Shown piece after piece: positions 44,626 through 58,327 of a stretch of 64,000 bases of DNA. The position numbers and the translations under genes were made by a program. Position 1 is the stretch's first letter, and each line of letters starts with the position of its first letter. Below the pieces are notes generated by a model that did not search any database, was not told the origin of the DNA, and was given only the letters and a program-made list of their open reading frames with translations. This stretch comes from Hyaloperonospora brassicae (Eukaryota > Oomycota > Peronosporomycetes > Peronosporales > Peronosporaceae), in contig CANTFL010001210.1 of the NCBI GenBank assembly GCA_947650285.1, forward strand, positions 16,674 to 80,673, in the 5' to 3' direction.

Positions 44626-47600
44626 TGTATTTTTATCAATATCTATTGCAAATAAGACGTTTACGATTGGCTAGGTGACCTTGGGTTTTTGATAAATTCT
44701 TACGTTAGACCAATTTTTTAATGGACAATGGGAAAACAGATCAAGTGATCGGATTAGTTACACATATGCATCATTATAAGTATATTGAACATTAGCTTAA
44801 AACTATATTATACTTTTCATCCACACCGGCTAATGCTATGTGTTTTTTTCTAGATAAGCTTCTATACGGGTGCTATAAACTCTCGAGAGTGATATACATG
44901 TTTTATATTCACTTGTAAATTATCTAAATTTTCCGATCCCATCGAATTTTATGTTAGAGGTAAAAGTGGAGACTCACAGTTCTCAGCTTTTTTAGGAGAA
45001 ATAAACCAAAATTGAATATTGTGTGAGTCGCTGAATAATAAAGACCCAGGTGCTCGATGTTAAAGCATTTAATCGCGCCTCACATCGCCATGACTTATGG
45101 TTGCGTGAAGACAATACTACCGTACAATTCGTCTGTGGCCTGCCAGATTAGTCGTTGTTATGATCCGAATGTACTAATAAAGTATATAGCTGATCATTTA
45201 AGGGTACGATTGGCATTAGTATGTATTTCTGAATCATTAAAAACATAAACGTGACTAGTTGTGGCCATCTATCGTACAACATAGTTATATTTGTTTATGT
45301 GTTGCTTTATTCTTAAGCATAATGGAGCATGATACGCGCCTAAAGCCCCTTAACAATTCGATTTATATTTACTATAGCGGTAACTCGTACACCTAGCTAT
45401 ATTGAAGGCTTCGAGACAAACATTATCGCGTCAAACTTTCGACAAGTGCATAAACTCCTTACAAATAGACCCCAGCACCGCTTCAGCCTCGTCGTACTCC
45501 AGAGAACCTTACACGAATCAATTCTTAGATGCGTACTCAACCGCAATCCATTTTGTCTTTATTCTTCAAATCGTGCCCTCATCGGCATATATATTATCTG
45601 TACCACCATATTTATCACAATGCCATACACTTTTAATGCATTGAAAGTTGTTTGACGCTCTTTTCAGTGATAACTAAATAATATTACTAAAATATACGCA
45701 AGCAATGTTGACATCGGTATAGAGCAGATAAGAAAACTTATGGAGGTAACCAGAAGATACATGGCGAAAATCATGGCGTTGCAATAGTTCAAACATTATA
45801 TCTCACATTGGAAGCTGACATCTTTGTTTAAAATATTGCTTAATCTAAATATTGTTGCAATCACTTCCCTTGGTCGCTAAACTTTGAGCTTGTGTCAAGA
45901 ATTATATTTGCATTTCTACAATCAGTAATGTCAGAGAAATGTTTTACGCGCGGCTAATTGTCAATTAACCCAGAAGAAATTACCAGAAAAAGAAATAAAA
46001 ATATTAATTTTATATATATCAGACCATCTTAATCTCTATTTATATCAAGTTCTAGGCTGCATGTATATACAATACATTAAAAAAATATTTGTTTTACCTT
46101 GGTTCAAGTATGAACAAGATAATACGTATTCCGCACACGATACGGTGCCTGTGTGGATAAATCAAAAAAAATATTAAACAATTTACCGTTTCAAATCTCC
46201 ATATCGTTCGATTGAGCAAAGCGCATGTTGTTACACTTTTTTTGCCTTTTCTTGGCGATGCATTATATAACTTCTGGCAAGGTCATATTTGGATATATCT
46301 AAAAAAGTATCTCATGGCTGTAAGCCATGAGCTTACTCATTTTTAAAGCGTCGCAATAAAGCTAGAAAAATCTTCTGAGTTATATATTAAACGCCAGCTG
46401 TATCGGAATGTCCTGATATATTTCTCTCACGCTCCTTTGTATATAATTACTTGTCCTCACACAGTCGTATATATATGCGAGTACAACCTCAACAGATACA
46501 AAGATGGCCTTATTACGCAAGTTACGCTTTTGTTTTCATTGCACGCCTTTTTATCACTATGCCGCTTCTGCTCATAGTCTGCGTTTTTAAATTTCACTCG
46601 CATCTTGCTTGCAGGTATTCTTATCAACAGCTATATAAATATGTGCAAATAGAGACATGACATAAAGCTTCCATAAAATACTGCATTAATTATCTATAAA
46701 AACGCTAAAAAAGTTATCGAAAATGTTAATAATGTTTTTGATCCACGCAATATTGTATCCATTCTACGTATTTAGGCTAGCGACTATTTTTTTCGTATAA
46801 CATTCCTGCTTTGTCGTTTCATAGCATAATGATTCATGCTTTGAATTCGGTTCCGTTTGAATGCGCCTTATTAGTATCTATTATTGTATACGTAGGTCCA
46901 ATGTGATCTATTTGTATGCGACCATATATGACATTATAAAGACGGGTGAGTCAATTTCTCATTCGAATAACTCGAACGCATGGTATAACAACTTTAAAAA
47001 TCGATAGTGTAACGCTTTCGCATATACCACTTCACATTGACCAAATAGTCAAAGTGAAAAAAGACTTTATGAAAACCGAATATATAATTGGACTTCGCGT
47101 TATACGTATCCTTTTCCTAGCGATTTGCGCTTATCGCAACTATTGCGGATACATGTAGCAATAAGTACCTCGTCATCACAATATTGCGTACGTTTAAAAT
47201 TGTTTGTATTGTAACAAATCACTCAACATAATTGAATATTTTTGTTTAAAGACTTAATTGGCTCGAAGGATTTCGGCGATGTCGACTTTAATTTCTTATC
47301 ATCCTTACTACGCAATTTTTATATCGTAAAACCAAGTTGCTACACTGCTGAGATCTTATGGATTATTTAACTTTTTAGGGTTAATCCAACAAGATCCTCA
47401 ATCTTGATAGCTATGACGCTATTTGTTTTGGCAACTCGAAATTATAGAAGAAAAGAAATTATAAATAAAATTGTATTTCTGTATGATTATTCAATTATTA
47501 TAATTGTGTATATTAGAATAAATATTAGACGGTAAATGATTTTTTTATTATCAACGGGATAAGAGTTTTTGGGAGCAGATCCAGCTCGTTTGAATGCCAA

Positions 47601-50600
47601 TATGGTCCGTTACATTTTTTACACTTTAACCTCATGAAGCTGACGCCTGATTTAAATCTTTCGTAAATTACGCCCTCGGTATATATAGCTAAAGACAGTG
47701 AAATTAGATTGTTATTGAAAACTTGCGAAGGGCCTTCCTGACAAATATGTTTATACTAACCACATTTGTCTCGTCGAAGAGATCGAATTTATTCTTTTTT
47801 TATAACCGACCCTTTATCTTGTGAGCACTCAGTTGAACCTCCATGTATTGTCCCTTCCGAATGATTCAAATTTACATGTATATGACCGATATCCATCATT
47901 TGAATAGCATTTAAGAAACGTTATGGCCCTATTCTTGTTGTTCCACATTGACTCGATGTAGCCATTTAACCGGTTAATTATGCACTTTTGTGTTGCTTAA
48001 GGTGCGTACAAGGTTGCGCCATCGACTGAAGATTTTGCATACAATCTCTTCCACGTGTCATGTGCATCTATGTTTATCAGTCGTCCATTTACGATGTTCC
48101 CCCGCAAAAAATACGAGTTAAGCTGTGTTTTTGGTAAAATAGTCATTCGTCTGCGTAACGAATCACTTTTTATCGACAATGTCGATTTACAGTAACATTC
48201 AACACCCTAAATTAGTGTTTGATTTACACCAATGTCGTAGCAGACACAGGTAGTTCAATTTGATTAACCTATTACATTCAATTATAATACAAAATATATA
48301 GTGTATGCTTTATTATGTGCAGCTCGGCTGCGTCTTAAGGCGTGTGGTTGCTATATCTATTTGACAAATTCCGGGAAGTTGCAAGTTTTCAAGTCAGCAT
48401 GCTGATGTTCGACTTCTACGTCGTGATTATACAGCATTGCACATTGATTAGACCGTAATATCGGCAGAGAGAGCCAGAAATCTTGCTGACCCAAGTCACT
48501 CCACCAATATAAGATGATGTGTAATTTATGTGGACATCATCCTCGTTTTACATAAGTGCTTTCATGACAGTTTCGACGAACATCGATGTCGATGTCAACT
48601 CTTTTGATTCCCATGTATTCTTACAAACTGAACCATTTATTTTAAATCTATTCGACAAATGAATATGTAATAAGTGATATTTCCAATCGGTAATTTGTAA
48701 TGCTAGTATCAACTTAATAACAGGCTTATCCAAAGGATTATGTTTGCAAAATAATACGCAAAAGAACTTGATCCAAAGGCGGTCGCCTTCAACACGCCGG
48801 AATATGATAATACTCTTTCGCATCTACAAAGTCAACGATACTTGTTGTAATTAGTAAATGTTATGGCGAGAGGTTATCGGAGGCAATTGTCAAGATACTT
48901 TTCGTAGAATTAAAAAAAGTAGGCCAAAGCTTCTGAATAGGATAATATAATCACAATTATAGACTGTAAAAAATTAAGTGAATGCAAAACGAATTAATAT
49001 TTTTGGCATTTACTTATTTGTGCGCTTTCGCAAAACCTATACCTTATAATGGACATAATTACAACTATGCGTGTACGAATTAGCTTTACCAACTCATAAC
49101 AACCTCTAGCATTCAATTTAGCAGAGCATATCTACCGTAAAATTGAATGCATAAGTTGTCGATTTTTTTGTATAATTGACGCGGGGGCGAACTTTTAAGC
49201 GATGGATATTATGTTAGGTAGATTCATCAGCACAGCTGCAAAGCCTTTACTTGTCATGAGAGCTATGTATGAAGAAGCATGTTGATAAAGACACATAGTA
49301 TACATATGTAGTTTACAAAGAAAGTTTGCATTAATGAGTCAGATCTATGCCTGGTCGTAAAACTTATCTACTGGGCAGTATACACATTAGTTATTTATTA
49401 AAAATTGAATTTGGGACATTGTTTTTAGCTAAAAGAAGACTGGGGATTGCTATGATCAAAAATTTCGTCGAATATATCTAGGTAATTATCGTAGTTACAG
49501 TATTCCAATGCGTAATAAAAAACAATAAATGAAGTACGTCCCCTTTATTGGCAAAAAAACCAAATCGAAATTTGAAATAAACGTATCATTTTACGACATA
49601 ACAATAAAACACACGTACGTGCGTACCTAAAATTTAGCATATTTTATATTAGAGCGCATTTTGCTTACTGGTAACGCTAGATCTTATAATTGAGCATTTT
49701 TTTGCGAAAGATAAGGCAAACACGTCACCGCAATTATCGATGAGGATGGCCACGTTACATGTATCCTTTTTGATTCTAATTAATGCCAAGCACACACTGT
49801 CTATAATCTGTTCGACTTTTTTATGTGGTCATGTGATCGATGAGAACAATTTGGTAAACGATAGACAAACTACATCTAACTGTACTGAAAAAAGTATATT
49901 TGCCACTACTACTCGATTAAACCTAAGCTAATTGTGTACATCTATGCCGTGTAAGGTCTTACTCTACATAACAATGTATTGTCATCTGAAGTGAGACCGT
50001 CAAGGACTGTTGTAATAATCAGTGACTGATGCATCGTGGGCAAATCATTGCAATCGACAAGCGCTTCGCCAGTCGTTTAAAGTGCTACCCTGCCATCTGT
50101 CTATTATGCGAACATTGGTAAGAGGGTTAGCTAGTGTTATTGGTCCAGCGCGTGCAAATACAAATAATCAATGTTCCAGGTATGTCAAAGTTAAATCTCT
50201 CGTCTTTTAGTTCGTGCACCATAACATCCTACATACTTTTCTTGAAGTAATTTTATAGTATCTAAATGAGATTTAAATAAGTGAAGTATATTTATAATAC
50301 TGTGAGAGCAATTATTGTTATCATTCAAAGTGCATTAGAAACATAACACATCTTTCTGGCGTCTAAAAGTGAATCAATAGAAAGAGATGTGCTCTTTCAT
50401 AGATCGTCATGTATAAATGCGTCATTTTTGAGCATGTAATACTTCTATACCAAGAAAAACAAGTCACGGCAAATTTTGGCGATCTTTTTTTCCGTGGACT
50501 TAGACATTGCTGTATATGTGCACGTATTATCACCTGAAATTAATGGAAAGACCAAATACACAGTTAGACGCATCCTTTATAATTTTTAAGGCCGTACTCT

Positions 50601-53600
50601 TTTAAAAGAGTTGAAGTGGTAATGTTTGCATAAACTACCCTCAACCATTTCGTGTACTAGCGCCTCAGGGCATTGTATCTTAGTAAAGTGAGTGCTTGAC
50701 TCCGTAAATGTCTACATTCTGAGTTATGACATTATTTTTTGAAAAAATGGACAATTATATGGCAATGCACCCACACAAACAATACGAGATCTACTCAGTG
50801 ACACAAAAACGGCGTTACGTAAAGCGATAATTGACAAAACATCACAGAATAGGAAAAGACATTTAACGAAAAATAGAGTTAATTGTGAAGCCCAGTCTAC
50901 TCCATCAATCGCCAGCACGATAAAAGTAACACACCTTCCTCACATTAAATCCAACTGGAGCAATCAATAACCTTATCCTTAATTTTACGCGTAGACATAT
51001 ATGTCGCCGCAAAGTTGTCAATTCTGACACTATTACTTTTGAAAATTAGATAACGTAATTATGAGCAAATAAACGTATCGATGACATTGGTGATGAGACT
51101 AGAAACGTCTACATCAAAAATAACAAAATACAATATTATCGCTTTGTAAGGAAAGTGTGTCACAGCAGAGTACTTGTAGCGCACAGAGCACTCTAGCAAT
51201 ATTATATCGACGAATTAGAAAAAACTATTTGAATCAGCGGTCTATTCCATACAGAAATTGATCCTTGAAGCGGTAGTTGATGAAAATGCCGAAGCCAATG
51301 ATAAAAGATAATGTCCACTGATAGATACAGGGTAATTTCGTTGAACAATGAACATTTCGACCAATTTTATTTATATGTTGACAAATGTGGCCATGACAAA
51401 CAATCCCCTAAGCTTTTATACTTTTATCATGAGTACCGCCGGTGATTCAGCGCATATCTGATTTGCTTACATATTCTACACGGTTGACACGTCGAATATG
51501 TAAGCGTATAACATTATACACGATCCCCTTCATCTGATCAATCACTGCCGCAAGTACGATATACAAGATGTTATAGGTCTAACACGTCTATGTATGTGAA
51601 CTGCTACCGCCAAGTAGATAATCCAGCCTCATTGTGTGCAATTTTTCTAGTTTTCTGACTGATTCACTAACAATATAAACCAATATAATCCTACAGACAG
51701 CGGCTGTCAAATTTCCCACGATTTTTATGCACAAACATACTAGTTTTGACTCGCGCGGCATACAGGTGCTAAGTCACGAAATGTTATCTCATCACCGTGA
51801 CTCTATAAATTTAGCAACAAAGAGGTGGTATGAAAAAGACCCTAGGTCGGCTCTTAGGCAGGTGCTTAATTGCTTTCTCATCAATGGCTGATGAACGTTA
51901 TTATTGTGGAGTGATAGAAATCAAAGATTATGTGAAGGAATAGGCGGATGTAGGGTTAACATTGTATTGCTCAGGAGAAGAATCTTTCATTGCCTTTATA
52001 ATGCGGTGCAATACATTTACCAAAAGACCTAATTGAGGAAAGCGTTCTTGCCGCATCTATAGTTGCTAGTAGCATTCGATTGTTACGCCTAAAAGGAGAC
52101 ACCACACATTTTTTCCTCTAGGTTAGCCGATGCAAGTTTATACTAGAAATAGTTGGTATTAGGTGTTCGCCTCTCCAATTATTGTAAGCAATCGTTACTG
52201 TGTCATCCCATCATCCGCTATCAATGCACAATAAATTGTGTAAAAACGCGCATTGGGCTTGTACTATCGTATTTCGTCACACCTACGAAATTGTATGTAT
52301 CATGTATTCGTATGGAAGACATTGTTGTACAAATAAAATGCAGTGCTTGGAAAGTGACATTAAATTCAAATTATTAATTTGAGGATAATCTCGCTGAAGT
52401 ATGTCCGAGGAGATCCATTTACATATATTAAACTCGTCATCGCCATTATGTACAAAATGAATATCGCTGTCAAAACGCTAAGTGTTTTCTACCTTAGACG
52501 ACACAAAGAACTTGCTGTCGCTCGTCTCCTGGATTCATATACGTAAACAACCAACATCACGAATGTAAAGATATTCACTCTCCCGCAGATGGTAAGGCTC
52601 TCACACTGATGACAGTGCAAGAATGCGTGCTCCCAGATCCTTGTGTTCACTGTACGTGCAGGTGAAGGGTAAAAAAATCGGAGCATGAACTGCATAAAAT
52701 GAGGAATATATATAGCTATTCGATGATATGATCAAGTAGCATTTCACGCTAGATATAGTCCCAGCGTTCTGATTTAGGCTGCAAATCCCTAGCAGGCATC
52801 TTTTTACCAATGCTTGTGCGCTTCAAGCAGTGCTTTATGTTATAACTCGTAAATACAGTGTTTTACAACATCCAACGTTTGGCGCGTTGCTGAATGCCAC
52901 ACTCGAAGATGATGCTGCTTCAATGTTTACTAGCAAAAGTACTGTTGGGTAATATTGACAATTTAGGTTAAATTCCTATCGATCTTTCCTGTTGAGGTGT
53001 CACTATCATGTAGCGGGCTCATCTCGCACAAAGAATTTGCGATAATTGTGGTCGCACCAAAAGCGTTGACGCATATCACCACATCATCGTCGTGTCGATC
53101 TCCCTCGTTTGGCCTGTGCGAGCTCGAATGAGCTACCTCATGATGCGAGTCACTCGACACATTAGACAAGGTAAAAATGAGATAGAGTATCCTTAAGCTC
53201 GACCGTTTGGCTAGGTGCAGGCAAATCCGTAGTGGTAGACAAAACCTCTTTCCATTTAAGTCGGGCTGATGAGTCATTTAATTCGCACTATGCGCTGACT
53301 TATCATCACTCGCGAAATTGTCACGGCAGGGCACGTCTATATGTTCATCAGCGTCTACGTAGTACCGGCTGAAGTGGAATATCTTTTGTGTATACAGTCA
53401 ATCTAAAATGGGAGAATATCTGACTAGCCCGGGCCGACAAAACCGAGGTCGAGACCATGACCTATACGTCTATAACCACGTATAGCTGCATCAGGGCGAG
53501 CTAGCATTTCGATTTGACCGAGTATTAGGACAATACGTGGACGCTAAATGTGACCGTTTGTTGCCACGCGATGAGCGTGAGCGAGATGCGGTGCGCACTG

Positions 53601-54567
53601 CTCAAAAGTTGATGACCATGTCATAATTGTGAGATTAGCTGGCATGAATGATACTGTACGTGCTTCCACTTTGCAAAATGGACGAATAGGTCGGGGTCTT
53701 GTATGCCAATGACAGGTATCAGTAAGACGATATCACAAGGATGAGATGATGTAGTGAGGTATTACGTTACATGGCACTGACACCGAATGTTCAGTCAATG
53801 TTAACAGTATCGTAGCGCATTTAAATACATAAAACCTAACGTCATAGTTCATTTGCGGCAGCGGTTTGCAGAACGCAGCGCATAACGTCAAATGGGTTAT
53901 TAAGTTAGCAAATAATGTTATCTATTATGAACAGACACGCGGCATGCGTGGCGAGCTCAACGATGGAGTACATTGTTGTCTCCAGATATACTTCAAAGTT
54001 GCTTTTATAGATGAAAGTTTAGTCTTTATATCTACCACACACAATAGTCTCTTACCATTTAGTGTACTGCCATTTAGTTTGCTGTCGATCGTTCTACTCG
54101 ATAGTCTACACGTACCTCCGAGGCATCTGTCGATCCAGTCGTCAGAGTTAATTATATATTGAGCAGCATCAGTGTGGACGATAGGTGCCTTGTCGCACAT
54201 GCTCCGACGAAACGAATGTAATTGAGAGCAGCCACATGCTGACACCACTGTGTAGCCCGCTCCAACTCACTAGAGGTTAGACATCGTCTGTCGAGCGTAC
54301 GAAACATGCAAAAAGCAGAGGCCTCCCATACCTGACATCACATCTGACATCTCACCTGCATTTCAAATCGCCTTTTCAGCTCCACTTATCCCTATTCGTC
54401 GTCGCTCCAGCAATTAGAGCGCATCTCGACGGTATCGTCCGTCACGTACACACAGCCAAAGTTGTTAACTCAGTACACAACGAAGGGGACGTGGCAGTGG
54501 CCGCCTCGATCGCAGCCTTATCGCCATCCAAGCGCAGTCTCTGCTACAATCCGTTCTCACAGATTAG
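44626..54567. other. Long AT-rich gene-poor tract grading into the P450 gene island
   Basis: From 44.6 to about 52.9 kb nothing beyond short AT-rich frames is seen. From about 53 kb base composition rises. An unassigned minus frame (53,277-52,963) and a + frame near 53,500-53,620 (RFDRVLGQYVDAKCDRLL) look slightly coding-like but have no recognised family. The last 300 bp before 54,568 form the presumed promoter of the first P450. Confidence 0.45.
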
Positions 54568-56217
54568 ATGTGGTGGCTCCACTTAGCGGTGCCGAGCTTC
54601 ATTGCTGTTGCTGCTGCTGTCGTTGCCGCCCTCTACTACACGAGCACTTCCCCCAATGCACCGACAGCGTCATACGAAGAAAAGCTCAATGACAAAGCGA
54701 CGGCTAAACAACGTGTTCGCTTTCTGCCATCGAAGATACCCGTTCTGGGCAATACCATTGACCTGCTGATGAACGCGGAACGAATGCACGACTGGATAGC
54801 CGACCACATCTTGTCGTGCCATGGCGAGCCCTTTACGTTGAGGTTACTTGGCAAAGACGATATGATGTTCATTGCCAAACCGGAGCACATTGAACAAGTG
54901 CTCAAGACGCAGTTCAGCAACTTTCCGAAGAGTCGGCACATTCACGACGTTTTCTTCGACCTGCTGGGAGATGGTATCGTCATTACGAATGGCGAGACGT
55001 GGAAGCGCCAGCGACGAGTGCTTGTGAACCTCTTCAGTGCTCGAGCTTTGCGTGAACACATGACGCCCTTGTCTCAGAAGTACGTGGTGCAGTTGCGCAG
55101 GATATTCGAAAGCGCGGCGGCGTCGGAGCAGCCAATCGATGCCTTCGGTCTCATGCAATGCTACACGCTCGATGTCTTCGCCGAGATTGGCTTTGGTACG
55201 GAGACAAAGTTGCTACAAGGATGTGGCCAAGCGCTTGCCACGGCAATTGAGGATTCCCTTTACATTGTTTCTGCGCGCTTCAAGCAGCCCGACTTACTCT
55301 GGAGAACAAAGCGCTGGCTGAATGTGGGCAGTGAGAGAAAGCTGCGTCGTGCGATTCAAGTCATCGATGAACACGTGATGGGAATCATCTCGTGTGCGAT
55401 TCAGCGTCGTCGAGAACGACAAGAAGCGATCGAGAAGGGCAACGCAGGCAGACCTGATTATGCTAAGGATATCGTGTCCATTATTTTGGACTCAATGGAG
55501 TCGAAAGACCAGGTCGTTGATCCAGTTGAGGTGCGCAACATCGCTACTGCCGCACTGATTGCTGGTCGGGACACAACTGGCGATGCCTTGAGTTGGCTTC
55601 TCCACCTGTTGAGTGAAAACCCGATCGTGGAGGCCAAGCTGCGCTCGGAATTGCTAAAGCACTTGCCCCAGCTTGCCACCGAAACTGAGTACGTGCCATC
55701 CGTGGAGGAAATCGACACGGTGCACTACCTCGAGGCAACGATCCGTGAGGTGCTACGGCTTTATCCTGCTGGACCGTTGATCGCCACGCACTGCAGTCGC
55801 GACACTGTGTTCCCTGATGGCACGTTCGTGCCCAGGGACACGGACATTGGTATCGCATTGTACACAACGGGCCGTCTTCCGACTGTCTGGGGAGAAGACG
55901 CGCTGCAGTTCAAGCCCGAGCGCTTTCTTGACGCCACGACGGGCGAGGTCCTGAAGATGTCATCGTGCAAGTTCTGCGCGTTCAGTGCCGGTCCGCGCAG
56001 CTGCGTCGGCCGAAATTTAGCGTACCTGGAGATCAAGATCGTCGTGACCAACATCCTGAGTCGCTTCCATCTTGTGCCCGAGGCTGGTCAGAAGCCTGCG
56101 TACACACAGGGCATCACGCTGGGCATGCAGACGCCACTCATGATGCGCGTCGAGGCCATTCGCGTTCAAGACTCCAGCTGTCGGTCGTATAGCTTGAAAC
56201 GAGCAGTTGGGGCATAA
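54568..56217 (+). CDS. Cytochrome P450, CYP86-like (copy 1 of a tandem pair)
   Basis: 549 residues, no intron. The N-terminal hydrophobic segment (about 5-24) should anchor it in the ER membrane. P450 signatures in order: C-helix GETWKRQRR (about 142-150), I-helix oxygen-binding AGRDTT (332-337), K-helix E394-VL-R397, PERF-type FKPERF near 449-454, and heme loop FSAGPRSCVG with the Cys ligand at about 479. The overall pattern (ETWKRQR, IAGRDTT, FSAGPR) is that of CYP86-like fatty-acid hydroxylases, so hydroxylation of a lipid or fatty acid is the best guess, not proven. Its sister gene begins 526 bp downstream on the same strand, implying local duplication. Confidence 0.93.
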   Translation: MWWLHLAVPSFIAVAAAVVAALYYTSTSPNAPTASYEEKLNDKATAKQRVRFLPSKIPVLGNTIDLLMNAERMHDWIADHILSCHGEPFTLRLLGKDDMMFIAKPEHIEQVLKTQFSNFPKSRHIHDVFFDLLGDGIVITNGETWKRQRRVLVNLFSARALREHMTPLSQKYVVQLRRIFESAAASEQPIDAFGLMQCYTLDVFAEIGFGTETKLLQGCGQALATAIEDSLYIVSARFKQPDLLWRTKRWLNVGSERKLRRAIQVIDEHVMGIISCAIQRRRERQEAIEKGNAGRPDYAKDIVSIILDSMESKDQVVDPVEVRNIATAALIAGRDTTGDALSWLLHLLSENPIVEAKLRSELLKHLPQLATETEYVPSVEEIDTVHYLEATIREVLRLYPAGPLIATHCSRDTVFPDGTFVPRDTDIGIALYTTGRLPTVWGEDALQFKPERFLDATTGEVLKMSSCKFCAFSAGPRSCVGRNLAYLEIKIVVTNILSRFHLVPEAGQKPAYTQGITLGMQTPLMMRVEAIRVQDSSCRSYSLKRAVGA

Positions 56218-56743
56218 GCGGTTGGACGACATTGACACTCCATCGATGAGGTATCAAACAGCACACGCGCTTCAGCGTTTCCTCTTCGAGTTCCTCGTGT
56301 TGTCAGCTGTGACGCCGTCCGTCTGGATGACACCACACAGCAACTGCATCTTCATCCGACTGAGCTGACTGACAGCGTGGCCATTGCTGCTGCACACAAT
56401 GCCACACAATTGCCTATGGCCGGTTCCGAACGGGCTGTCAAGCGGTCGGTCGCGTCGAGCAAATCGGGTGGCAGACAGACTCTTTCAGCGCGACGTCGCG
56501 GACGCTTCTTCGCGCGCGCTGCCGATCAATGGAGATACAAACCAGAGACCTCCATCTGACTTCCGTGATCGGCAAGAGCCGTGCGAGCGAACGGATCATC
56601 TGCGGACGGTGCCGCATCACGTTGTTGCGCCCCGTTTTTTGATGGACTGAGTGAGTCGCCATCGTCGCCCATTGCCATCGTCGGCCTCACGACAGTTGTT
56701 GACTTGTCACTTGCGTACACTGCCAGCAGCCAGCCACTGGACA

Positions 56744-58327
56744 ATGCTCGAGGCGCTGTTCGCGTCTCCCGAGGTGCTAAGCCTCGTGTCGGCGGCCGTG
56801 TTCCTCACGCTGTGCTGGGCCAAGTTGGACAAGGCCCCTGCCGCCAACGCTACTGGCGACAAGGTCAAGCACGCCGTCGTTCTGCCGGGAACTCTGCCCC
56901 TGCTCGGCAACGCCATTGAACTCGCGGCCAATGCTCCGCGAATGCACGACTGGCTGGCCGATCGATTTGCTGCCACCGACGGCGAGGCGTTCGTGGTGCG
57001 TCTCCCCGGGAAAGACGACGTGATGTGCATCGCCAAGCCCGAGCACCTCGAAGCTGTGCTCAAGACGCACTTTGACCACTTTCCCAAGAGCACCTACATC
57101 CACGACGTGTTCTACGACTTGCTGGGCCACGGCATCGTCTTGACGAACGGCGAGACGTGGAAGCGTCAGCGCAACGTCGTTGTCAAGCTGTTCAGTGCTC
57201 GAGCGCTACGTGAGCACATGACTCCGCTCGTGCAGCAGTACACCAAGCAGCTGGTCGGTATCTTGGCGGACGCGGTAGCGTCCAGCACTCGTCTTGATGT
57301 GTGTGACCTCTTGCACCGCTTCACGTTCGACGTGTTTGGCGAGATCGGACTGGGTGCCAAGATGGGCTCCATGCGCGGAGCTTACCAGCCGTTCGCACGA
57401 GCGATGGACGAGGCGCAGTTTCTCGCCGGGAAGCGCTTCAAGCAGCCCGTGTGGTACTGGAAGCTCCGTCGATGGCTCAATGTGGGCGATGAGCGCAGGC
57501 TCAGGGAAGACGTGCGCGTGATTGATGAGCACCTGATGGGCTTCATTGCAGATGCCGTTGAGCGTCGCCGCTTGCGCGCAGCGAGGCAGAAGAGAGCAGA
57601 GCAGCCAGCCCCTCATCCCGACAAGGACATTGTGTCCATTGTGCTTGACACAATGGAGTCTACAGGTCTGGCGATGGACCCGGAGGAAGTGCGCAACATC
57701 GCTTTGGCCTCCATCATCGCCGGTCGAGACACGACTGCCGACTGCATGAGCTGGTTGATTCACATGCTGAGCCAGAATCCTGCGGTCGAGACCAAGCTGC
57801 GCAACGAGATCTTGGCCCAGATCCCTGATCTGAGCTCTGACATGGCCTACACGCCGTCGAGTGAGGACGTCAACCGGGTGCCGTACCTCGAGGCTTGCAT
57901 CCGCGAACTCCTCCGGCTGTACCCGTCAGCGCCTTTGATTACCACGCACTGCGTCAAAGACACTGTGTTCTCAGACGGCACATTTGTGCCCGCGAAGACG
58001 GACATTGGCATTGCACTGTTCTCTGCCGGACGTCTTACAAGTGTGTGGGGCGAAGATGCGCTGGCGTTTCGGCCGGAGCGGTTCCTCGACAGCGACACAG
58101 GTGACGTCATGCCGATGAGTGCGACCAGGTTTGCTCCGTTCAGCGCCGGTCCTCGTGTCTGCGTCGGCCAAGCTCTGGCCTTCATTGAGATGAAGGTCGT
58201 GCTTGCGAGTGTCGTCGGTCGCTTCTTCATGGTCCCTGAGCCTGGTCAGAAGGTCGCCTACACAGAGGGCATTTCGCTCGGTATGATGACCCCTCTCATG
58301 ATGCGACTCGAGTCAGTGAAGCGATGA
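56744..58327 (+). CDS. Cytochrome P450, CYP86-like (copy 2 of the tandem pair)
   Basis: 527 residues from the ATG at 56,744. An upstream in-frame ATG at 56,651 would add 31 polar residues before the membrane anchor (LSLVSAAVFLTLCWAKL), so the internal start is preferred. Signatures: GETWKRQRN, AGRDTT, ELLRLYP (ExxR), FRPERF, and heme loop FSAGPRVCVG. It is clearly homologous to copy 1 throughout (shared RMHDWLAD/RMHDWIAD, GKDDVMCIAKPEH, FSARALREHMTPL, FKQPVWYW). No damage is seen in either copy, so both are probably functional, perhaps with different substrates or expression. Confidence 0.93.
   Translation: MLEALFASPEVLSLVSAAVFLTLCWAKLDKAPAANATGDKVKHAVVLPGTLPLLGNAIELAANAPRMHDWLADRFAATDGEAFVVRLPGKDDVMCIAKPEHLEAVLKTHFDHFPKSTYIHDVFYDLLGHGIVLTNGETWKRQRNVVVKLFSARALREHMTPLVQQYTKQLVGILADAVASSTRLDVCDLLHRFTFDVFGEIGLGAKMGSMRGAYQPFARAMDEAQFLAGKRFKQPVWYWKLRRWLNVGDERRLREDVRVIDEHLMGFIADAVERRRLRAARQKRAEQPAPHPDKDIVSIVLDTMESTGLAMDPEEVRNIALASIIAGRDTTADCMSWLIHMLSQNPAVETKLRNEILAQIPDLSSDMAYTPSSEDVNRVPYLEACIRELLRLYPSAPLITTHCVKDTVFSDGTFVPAKTDIGIALFSAGRLTSVWGEDALAFRPERFLDSDTGDVMPMSATRFAPFSAGPRVCVGQALAFIEMKVVLASVVGRFFMVPEPGQKVAYTEGISLGMMTPLMMRLESVKR

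Noticed and set aside
52963..53277. 104-codon minus-strand ORF with slightly protein-like composition
   Set aside because: No family, no signal peptide, no neighbours supporting it.
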